This document shows positions 56,655 through 64,000 of a stretch of DNA of 64,000 nt, one piece after another. Both the position numbers and the translations under genes were made by a program. The notes below the pieces were generated by a model. That model did not search any database. It worked only from the letters and a program-made list of their open reading frames with translations, and was not told where the DNA came from. Position 1 is the first letter of the stretch. Every line of letters starts with the position of its first letter. Source of the stretch: Ctena decussata. Lineage: Eukaryota > Mollusca > Bivalvia > Lucinida > Lucinidae. The stretch spans positions 12,432,803 to 12,496,802 of the forward strand of contig OZ022515.1 in assembly GCA_963989385.1 (NCBI GenBank), read 5' to 3'.

Positions 56655-57950
56655 TCAGACAGAAGCTTTTTTATTTTTCTCAACATCAACACTAGATGGT
56701 GCGGATGAAGTTGATGCTTTCTGAGCATCACATTTAACTTCATTATGGCCCGATGATTTACACCTTTTGCAAACATGAGCGAACGGACAGGCAATGTATG
56801 AGCAACCTTTGGTATTATAATTATTACAAATTTCTTTCCCCTGATGCAAAACTTTTGTTCGGCCATTTTTGTCAAATTTTGGGTCAGACTTTGCTGTTAC
56901 TTTTGACTCAGATTTTTTGCCAGATGTCAGTCCTTGGACACTGAATTGAGAGGGGCAGAACGGAGACTGGTGGTCACTTTGGGAACAGTGCTCGCACAAT
57001 TTAGTTTTTGCACCGCCAATTAACAATTGAAAGAGATCCTTGTTTCTTTTAGACCAGTCAAACTTAATCCCCTTTTCAAGGCAAGCTGCAGCCTTTTTAG
57101 TGAACTGGACATGATATTGATAAAATATGTCGCCAAAATGTTCAAATATGTTACCTATGTCAGCCTCATAAAGATCTAGCTCCTGCCTCCGTTGCGGAAA
57201 AGTCTCACACATAACCCTTTTATATATACCGAAGGCCTTATAGAATTGAGTGATGGATAAAACTCTATCAAGACGATGATCTCTACGACCTTGTCTCAAA
57301 AGCTCTAGCCCACTAATGTCATTGGTAGTAAAGTTTGGAGTGTCAAATTCGGGTATCAACAGGCAAGCTAGATTTATGTATTTACCCTCTGTAATATTTC
57401 GGCGTAGGGATTCAGAGACAACATCTTTATGTGGAAGCTCGTCGGCCGACACCCCATTGTTCCCAGTAGTGTTTGCTAGGACTGGCTGCTGCGAACTTTG
57501 ATCTTGGTACACTTGTTTCAGCATATTCGTACCGCATGTGGGAGAAGAGGTTTGTTTCTCCATGAGTTTGTTTACTGTTGACTGCAGTGAGGCAATTGTG
57601 TTCTGCATGGCAGAAATCATTCCCAGAGTGCTGTTTAAAATAGTGGCTGTTCCTGGTTCCCCAGCCGTTTTTCCTGTTAGTTCTGAGTTGGATGTTGGAA
57701 TCGTTTCCTTTAACACTATGTTATTGTCATTGTCAACTACATTAGAAACAATGGGTTCATTGTCTACAGGTGACACTTCTGCACAATTTTTAATTGACAC
57801 TTGTTGATAAAGTTCCAATAAAGCAGATTTTGGCACAGTTGAATTTAATGTTTTTCCACACTTCACAAGTTCACATTTTAATTTTTTAGATGTCCAGTTA
57901 GCTGGGTTGTCCCGATTATACGGTTGATATCTCTTGCGTTTAGACGGCAT
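56655..57950 (-). CDS. gag-like protein of Ngaro-like element (431 aa)
   Basis: This is the first frame of the element. Residues about 18-50 (NWTSKKLKCELVKCG and on) resemble a SAP DNA-binding helix pair. The middle is a mostly helical region with LLRQGRRDHRLDRVLS. The C-terminus has three Cys/His clusters: CX2CX4HX4C at 319-332, a CCCH type (CX7CX4CX3H) at 375-392, and CX2CX4HX4C at 394-407. Zinc knuckles in gag proteins bind the element RNA. The tail is Ser/Lys-rich. The frame is uninterrupted; the start ATG (57948-57950) is followed by a basic MPSKRKRYQP. Confidence 0.85.
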   Translation of the reverse strand: MPSKRKRYQPYNRDNPANWTSKKLKCELVKCGKTLNSTVPKSALLELYQQVSIKNCAEVSPVDNEPIVSNVVDNDNNIVLKETIPTSNSELTGKTAGEPGTATILNSTLGMISAMQNTIASLQSTVNKLMEKQTSSPTCGTNMLKQVYQDQSSQQPVLANTTGNNGVSADELPHKDVVSESLRRNITEGKYINLACLLIPEFDTPNFTTNDISGLELLRQGRRDHRLDRVLSITQFYKAFGIYKRVMCETFPQRRQELDLYEADIGNIFEHFGDIFYQYHVQFTKKAAACLEKGIKFDWSKRNKDLFQLLIGGAKTKLCEHCSQSDHQSPFCPSQFSVQGLTSGKKSESKVTAKSDPKFDKNGRTKVLHQGKEICNNYNTKGCSYIACPFAHVCKRCKSSGHNEVKCDAQKASTSSAPSSVDVEKNKKASV

Positions 57951-58340
57951 TTTGCAAACACAATAGTAATAAAAACGTATATATTATTCCAGATAACGTA
58001 AAAAGAATGTTCCAAACACAATAGTAATAAAATGTATATAATTTAAAAACTTTGGAACATGCTGATCCGTAAAACGTTAAGCTGAGACAGAATTTCTGCG
58101 GCCACCCAGTAACAGCCAACAAACAACACTGCTTCACCAAAATAGATTAGCATGTCCTGAAATGAACTTCGGGTCAGGTCACTGGCCAGAAGAACCTTTC
58201 AGGAGCCGTATATACTTGCTAGAAAAGCAAAACGTGGCTGGTACAGCGTCCAACAACCCAATACAAACTAAAATTTATATAACAATAAACTCTCAAATTA
58301 TATCGGAAAAAAATGTTTGACCAGGCTGCTCGGCTGCATG
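57951..58340 (-). other. 5' non-coding region of Ngaro-like element (candidate A1 repeat)
   Basis: AT-rich leader. A phrase 'aacacaatagtaataaaa' occurs twice, at about 57957 and 58016, a 59-bp direct duplication. The true 5' edge of the element was not found. Confidence 0.4.
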
Positions 58341-58681
58341 TTATTTAGTAGGGTAAGGTTGTGTAAGCAGCATTTTGTGGCTTAAAGCAGTAAAACATAA
58401 CCAAACGAGAAAATGAATATGACAGATTGTTTGTAATCCGAGCCTTCTCTGAGTATTCACCTTTTATGTTAACTGGGTGAAAATTTTATCTTCCCTTTTA
58501 GACAAGGCTATAACACAGGGGAAACAACAAAAATTATATGCCAACAGCGGCTGGAATCCGAGCTATCCTACGTTGAAATTGAGGGTGGGTGTGGGAGAGG
58601 GCGTGTGCTGAGAACGGACTAGTTCAATGACTATGTCCTTTGACGCTAACAACCGCCTACCAGAAAACACATATATTTAAG

Positions 58682-59033
58682 TTTATCATATGACGTCGAA
58701 TCTGAGAGTGTAATAAAGCCATGCATTATAAACTATAATCTACTAGTGGATTAGATATGCAAATTACGCCGTAACGTTATGCGTTGACCTCCATTAAACG
58801 TCGCTTTTTCTAATGGCGAGATCGTGACGTTTTAGTGCAAAATTTGCTAAAAAAAATGCGATTTTAGTGTCATATGATAAGTAGAATCTTGCATTCGTGT
58901 TCCTGTATTATTGAATTTATCAAACTCGTTGGTGAAAACGATAAGATGCGAGGCTCTGCCGAGTATCTTATCGCTTTCCCCAACTCGTTTAATAAATTCA
59001 ATAATACATGAGGACTCATGTAAGACACTCTAT
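58682..59033 (-). mobile_element. family A hairpin element, copy 3 (inverted)
   Basis: Reverse complement of the 18561-18909 arrangement: starts 'tttatcatatgacgtcg' and ends with the hairpin and 'catgtaagacactct'. The right arm has a few substitutions ('caaactcgttggtgaaaacg'). Confidence 0.88.
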
Positions 59034-59586
59034 TTATTAGTTAGCCAGAGACTGTTTGGATTACAAAGATTGTTGAAGTAAAACTTGAGAATATTTAGCA
59101 ACAGAAAATAATAATAATAAATAAACAAATAAATAAAATGAAAACGTATCTTTCACAACCGGAAATCGGCATATAAGACTTAAACAAATAAAAAAAATAA
59201 AAACCCTTTTCAGTTGCCGGATACTTTTTAAATGATTTGTAAACAACTTAGGGGTTGCGTCGTCATTTATACAAAGTCGACTACCATAAAAAACAATCTG
59301 TGGATGGAAGGTGGGAAATCATTACATGAAACACATAAGTAAGGATGGAATAATCCGTCCCTCAGAAAGTCAATTATACATTTAAATAGATAACAACAGA
59401 AAAAGTACACGACTACATAGCCGGATGATTTGGAATTGAGAAAAAAGAAAAGTTACGCGTAGTCTTTTTTTCTTTTATTTCTTTTATTTCAGTCGATTTT
59501 GATTGTGTTATCCTCATTTTAGTCAATTTCGAATCTGTTTCTTCTTCTTTTCTTTTTGCAACTCCATTGGCTATGGTCTTTTGTTT

Positions 59587-59611
59587 TAGATAGATAGATA
59601 GATAGATAGAT
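59587..59611. repeat. (TAGA)n microsatellite, left of SINE copy 3
   Basis: Six TAGA units. The same repeat resumes immediately on the far side of the SINE at 59879-59916. Confidence 0.85.
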
Positions 59612-59612
59612 G

Positions 59613-59878
59613 GATTTTTTTGACTGATTGATTTGATGCTTAACGTTCACGGTAAACAGTTATGGTCATCTCGGGACGGTCAGTTACCCTAACCACACTA
59701 TTCCTGGGCAGGCTTAGACCTCCTAAGCGGCTAACCAGTACTAAGTGCACATACTTTCGCCAGTAACTGACAACTGCCCTTCTTGAACCAGCAGAAGACG
59801 AAACGAAAGTATGTGACCAGACCGGGTTTCGAACCCAGGACCTCTAGCTTATGAGTCAGGTGCCCTACCGATTGCGCT
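59613..59878 (-). mobile_element. tRNA-derived SINE, copy 3, inside a (TAGA)n tract
   Basis: The minus strand begins at 'tagcgcaatcggtagggc', lacking about 12 nt of the head seen in copy 2, continues through box B 'gggttcgaaacccg', and ends 'gcatcaaatcaatcagtc'. TAGA repeats flank both sides, so either the tract was the target or the duplicated target has expanded. Confidence 0.88.

Positions 59879-59916
<38 letters not shown>
59879..59916. repeat. (TAGA)n microsatellite, right of SINE copy 3
   Basis: Nine to ten TAGA units joined directly to the truncated SINE head. Confidence 0.85.
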
Positions 59917-60056
59917 TGATAGATTTCTGTTCATAATATAATCTAATCTTACTGCGAAATTTTCGATTTTGTATAATACGTTTATATTTTTTTTTCTCTT
60001 GTACTAGATTGTTTTTCAAGTTATTAATCCAAAAATCTTTCTATGACGGCCGTTTA

Positions 60057-60600
60057 ACGTAAGCCACTACTTACCTGTTGGTTAGTGACAGCTTTTCGTC
60101 GTTTGTATTACAAATGTTGCTCTTAAATATCGAAAATGATGCTCAAAATGATTTAAAATTTAATGTAATTATTAGAAACAAATTTCATTTCACCGAAACT
60201 CATGGAAGTATAACACAAATAGTCATGTAGAAAGTTATCTTGAACGCCCTTCGGGCGTGACTTACTTTGCACATGACATTTTGGTCATACTTCAGACGTT
60301 CGAGTTAAGTTTGCCTTTGACCCGTGTGCTCATACTTCCATGGAAATCGGAAAAATGAAATTAATGCGTTTTAACTAAACACTTTGGTCTATGACTATTC
60401 TTTGTCCTTCCTTGGCGTTAGATTAGTCAGAACTTGATGAATAAGTAATAAAATTGATATGAAAATATAGTCTAAATATATTTTTTTTGTGCAAGTTCAT
60501 GGAAGTATGAACGCAATGGGTTCCGTGCAAAATTTACGTGACGCCCGGCGACACTTACTTTGCACGTAACCCATTGCGTTCATACTTCCATGGAAAAATA
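60057..60600 (+). mobile_element. family B double-hairpin element, copy 3
   Basis: Core 'cttacctgttggttagtgac' at about 60071. Two hairpins follow, at about 60203-60297 and 60497-60595. The second is nearly perfect: 'catggaagtatgaacgcaat' and its inverse enclose 'cgtgacgcccggcgacac'. Confidence 0.8.
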
Positions 60601-60617
60601 CTTTTATTTCTTATGGG

Positions 60618-60745
60618 AATGAATGCAACAGTAATTTTGACAAGTGGCGGGAGTTCTATAGAAACATCCGAAAAATTACATTTATTTCTTATGTGAATGC
60701 AACAACAATTTTGACTGGTGGCGGGAGTTCTATGGAAACATGAAC
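60618..60745 (+). repeat. two-copy tandem repeat, ~70-bp unit
   Basis: 'gtggcgggagttctatagaa' and 'gtggcgggagttctatggaa' end two successive units, each preceded by 'aattttgac' and 'gaatgcaac'. It directly follows family B. Confidence 0.75.
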
Positions 60746-61626
60746 TATATATGATTAATGCGAAGTTCCTTTCAGGATTCTACCAGCAATGCATAGCACC
60801 ACAGGGCATAGGCAAAAAGTGAAAAACGAGGTATCTGATCAGAGTCTACGCTATTGCATTAGAACAATGGATACGTGTCCGTAAAATAGCTAAACTGACA
60901 AAATAAGCTACAAAGACACCCCTTAATTGACTAACGAACTCATGTTTTCAATAAGTATGGAATAGCCCACTGGGCATAAATGGGTTAAGCAAATTGGATT
61001 GAAAGTCGGATTTAAAGGAGGTTCGACTGCCAAAGAGACCTGAGGATTTTCTTTATATCAGCATTATCCCAGGGATGGGCGCTGACATTTGTGGGATCCC
61101 CGGTAGCTAGCGTCCTGGGTTCGATTCTCGCTGGACGCGGAGATCTTTTAAACATAAACTGGGTTTCATTGCATACAGCCTTATATATGTTACACTCCCA
61201 TCCTTCTGACAAGACTGAAATACTGTTCAAAAGGACGAAAATCGCGTTATCCACCTGATAGACCCTGTGCTCACGGGGTAAATCCTTCACCCCTTTGGAT
61301 TCTTTGCAGACTTCAAAACTCTTAATTAAGGTTATTTTACAACATAAACTTCACTTGTTTGCCAATTTTATTTCTTGTGCTTTAAGATATTAAGACCGAC
61401 TTTTAAAATTTACCCTCAGAAATATTTGGTTGTCAGGAATAAATGGGGGACCCTAAATATTTCATTTATCTTTCGAACTATATAGTTACATAATACAATT
61501 TAAAGGTTTGAATAGTTATGAACATGCATCTGGAAATCCAACTGGCATGGCAATGGCTCCTGAAAGATTAAACTATGTCGTCACAACAAGTCATAATGAG
61601 GTAATCGGCTCCGAATGTTAATAAAA

Positions 61627-61990
61627 CTGACACCATTATCGCTGAGAGAAAGCATTTAAATACTGGCCTATCGCATACTGGACTGTTGGGTACCGATAAC
61701 ACACTGTTTACTATTACGTCACTAGGTCATGTGTTTTGCTAAAATGGTCCAAAACGCTATGCTGCGTCAAGGCTTCTCTTCGTGGTTATTTTGTCACAGA
61801 TAGTATTATCACATGCAATAATTTTATTAGACCCAATGGATATTATAGTTACAAAAACTAAATATCAATTGGTTTGTTTTTTCGCTTGCTCTTCGTGATA
61901 CAATTACAAATAATACCCTCGTTAGACAGAGAATAGCTAGAACTTTGAATCTTTTTAGGATATATCCACGACTAATGGCCGTTTTCTAGC
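61627..61990 (+). repeat. family G repeat, copy 2 (without LINE insert)
   Basis: Aligns with both halves of 29225-29860: 'catactggactgttgggta', 'attagacccaatg', 'aaaaactaaatatcaattgg'. Confidence 0.65.
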
Positions 61991-62263
61991 ATTGAAGTAA
62001 GAGGGTCAATTGAAAAATAGTTTCAACTGTCCTTTAAAATCCGAATACTGCTATATACATGGGTGTTTAGTACATCAAATAAACTACAATATTTCTTTTA
62101 TCGATACATGTAAGTATTTTGATAAGTTCGTTTGCCGCTTGGTTACTTTTTTCCGTTGCCCGTCTTTGCGGATGAAATGGCAGCAAATTGTGATTTCACT
62201 ACCCAAGAAAAGCAAAAGGCATGATGTAAGATAAGCGGAATACGTTGGTTCAGTGCAATGGAA

Positions 62264-64000
62264 ACAAGAGCATGTGAGCAGAGGCTCACGTATACCCCCG
62301 GCCAACGCCATCGCCTGATAAAAACACACTAAAGCAAATGTTAAATAACAGACATATGAATGGACTATCTATTACAAATCCAGTGGAAGGCCTTTAGACA
62401 AATACACAATGGTTCCATTAAAACATGCAAATTATGTTATCAAAAGAAAATACAAATTTAACACAAAAATTCAACACAAATTTACATAAAGTTCTATGTC
62501 AGTGACCTTGACCTAAAGTCAGCAGCAGCATCCAGATAATGTCAATTAGTCAATTTAAACCTATACCTAAACCTAGTCACATAGCAAACTGAGAAATCTT
62601 TAACATAAATTTTACCATTTATTCCATTGGGGATAGAGATGGAAAAAAGGAAAAAATGAAGGCCAAAAGAAATCTCAGCATTTTAATTTTCTTTCCTACA
62701 ATAAACTTGGCCATTCTCAAGATGTAAACAAAAATTGAAGACTGTGGCTCTCTTAGGAATATAGAAAACTGTGACAAAAAATAAGCTGAAGAGAAAGAAA
62801 AATGGACAAACAAAGGGAATGATAAGCAGGAGGCCGATACTCTATCACACCATACAACTAGTCATACCCAACATTTGCACCAAATTTCAAAATCCTAGCT
62901 GTAGTGGTTCCTGAGAAATCTTGGAACAGAAAAAGTTTAATTTTAAAGGAGAGAAAGAAGAAATGGACAAACAAAGGGAATGTTAAGGAGGAGGAGGCTG
63001 ATGTTTTCTTACACAATACAACTAGTCATACTCAATGTTTGTAACAAATTTCAAAAACCTAGGTGTAGTTGTTCCTGAGAAATGTATGATAGAAATTTAA
63101 TTGGAGAACAAGAAAAAATGGACAACCAAAGGGAATGATAAGCAGAAGAAAGCTAATTGTCCCTTATACTGTACATCTAGTTATACCCAACATTTGTACC
63201 AACCTTATAAATCCTAGCTGTTGTGGTTCCTGAGAAATCTGTGACAGAAATTTAATTGGAGAGAAAGAAAAAATGGACAAACAAAGGGAATGATAAGCAG
63301 AAGGAGGCCAATACTCTCTCACACGGTACATCTAGTAATACCCAACATTTGTACAAAATTTCAAAATCCTAGCTGTTGTGGTTCCTGAGAAATCTGTGAC
63401 AGAAATTTAATTGGAGAGAAAGAAAAAATGGACAAACAAAGGGAATGATAAGCAGAAAAAGGCTGATTATCTCTTACAAAGTACAACTAGTCATACCTAA
63501 CATTTGTACCCAATTTAAAATCCTAGCTATTGTGGTTCCTGAGAAATCTGTGACAAAACTTTAATTGGAGAGAAAGAAAAAATAGACAAACAAAGGAAAT
63601 GATAAGCAGAAGAAGGCCTATTATTTCTTATACAGTACAACTAGTCATACCCAACGTTTGTACCAAATTCCAAAATCCTAGCTATTGTGGTTCCTGAGTA
63701 ATCTGTGACAGAAATTTAATTGGAGAGAAAGAGAAAATGGACAAACAAAGGGAATGATAAACATGAGAAGGCTGACTGTCTCTTACACAGTACAACTAGT
63801 CATACCCAACGTTTGTACCAAACTTCAAAATCCTAGCTATTGTGGTTCCTGAGAAATCTGTGACAGAAATTTAATTGGAGATAAAGAAAAAATGGACAAA
63901 CAAAGGGAATGATAAGCAGGAGAAGGCTGATTGTCTCTTACACGGTACAACTGGTCATACCCAACGTTTGTACCAAATTTCAAAATCCTAGCTATTGTGG
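62264..64000 (+). mobile_element. non-autonomous element with strict 155-bp tandem core (runs off window)
   Basis: The start resembles a common mollusc repeat head ('aaacaagagcatgtgagcag', then 'tatacccccggccaacgcca'). From about 62806, eight units contain 'gtggttcctgagaaatctgt', spaced 164, 155, 155, 154, 155, 155 and 155 bp (62906 to 63999). Each has 'catacccaacatttgtacc', 'aaaatcctagctattgtgg' and 'gacaaacaaagggaatgata'. Non-coding; the right end is outside the window. Confidence 0.88.

Larger units (their letters stand above)
54010..57950 (-). mobile_element. Ngaro/DIRS-like tyrosine-recombinase retrotransposon, nearly intact
   Basis: Three adjacent coding regions on the minus strand, in the order gag, reverse transcriptase plus RNase H, tyrosine recombinase, cover 3.9 kb. 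There is no integrase or aspartic protease. The recombinase comes last and overlaps the end of the RNase H frame by 34 nt in another phase. Gene order and absence of a methyltransferase domain fit the Ngaro group better than DIRS1 proper. The only visible coding damage is one TAG between reverse transcriptase and RNase H. Such elements integrate by recombination of a circular DNA and leave no target duplication. Confidence 0.9.

Noticed and set aside
52500..58350. Split direct repeats or LTRs of the Ngaro-like element
   Set aside because: Words such as 'gaccaggctgct' occur on both sides (about 52979 and 58319), but the match is only about 12 bp and flanks diverge; not enough to call termini.
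59731..59934. Minus-strand frame with LSIY repeats
   Set aside because: TAGA microsatellite plus SINE sequence, not a protein.
61081..61145. tRNA-like stretch with 'gggttcgattc' box B
   Set aside because: No box A at the right distance and no cloverleaf; too weak to call.
62806..64000. CRISPR-like regular array
   Set aside because: The whole 155-bp unit is repeated with no unique spacers, in a eukaryotic context.

Overview
This is a eukaryotic, AT-rich, gene-poor window. The host is most likely a bivalve mollusc, probably a heterodont clam. That is an inference from the short secreted C1q-domain gene with a 3.3 kb repeat-filled intron, tRNA-derived SINEs, many short palindromic elements, elements with ~155-bp tandem cores, and a tyrosine-recombinase retrotransposon. 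There are no operons; nearly all sequence is mobile-element derived.

Host genes. (1) Two phase-0 exons on the minus strand (5475-5633 and 1453-1545) encode coiled-coil peptide and look like part of one larger gene that I cannot name. (2) A two-exon C1q-domain gene on the plus strand (27164-27261 joined to 30603-31083; 192 aa) has a signal peptide, a six-position heptad coiled coil and a C1q head. It has a TATA-like box and repeated motifs upstream. Its intron holds at least seven repeat insertions.

Layout. 0-5.9 kb: coiled-coil exons, a 1.2 kb foldback element (family F), a small terminal-inverted-repeat (TIR) element and a nested palindrome. 5.9-9.0 kb: decayed non-LTR retrotransposon (endonuclease, reverse transcriptase, C-terminal region). 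9.0-21.3 kb: tandem-core elements, a subterminal-repeat element, further F copies and the first family A hairpin element. 21.6-26.6 kb: foldbacks, a family B/A chimera, a LINE 3' fragment and a family D palindrome. 26.8-31.1 kb: C1q gene. 31-42.5 kb: families C, H, I, a second LINE copy with a nested SINE, a hairpin cluster and family D copies. 42.95-43.38 kb: a 427-bp terminal-repeat retrotransposon in miniature with identical LTRs and a 4-bp target duplication. 44-52 kb: A, B and D copies, tandem-core elements, a TIR element, a minisatellite and a SINE with a 14-bp target duplication. About 52.5-58.3 kb, minus strand: a nearly intact Ngaro/DIRS-like retrotransposon with gag, reverse transcriptase, RNase H and tyrosine recombinase, whose only visible lesion is one amber codon. 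58.7-64 kb: A, B, a SINE and a strict 155-bp tandem array running off the window.

How parts relate. The LINE family has four copies of different age and completeness, and SINEs sit inside older repeats. Families A, B, D and F are non-autonomous palindromic elements; no transposase that could move them is visible here. Family letters (A-L) are local labels used only in this annotation.
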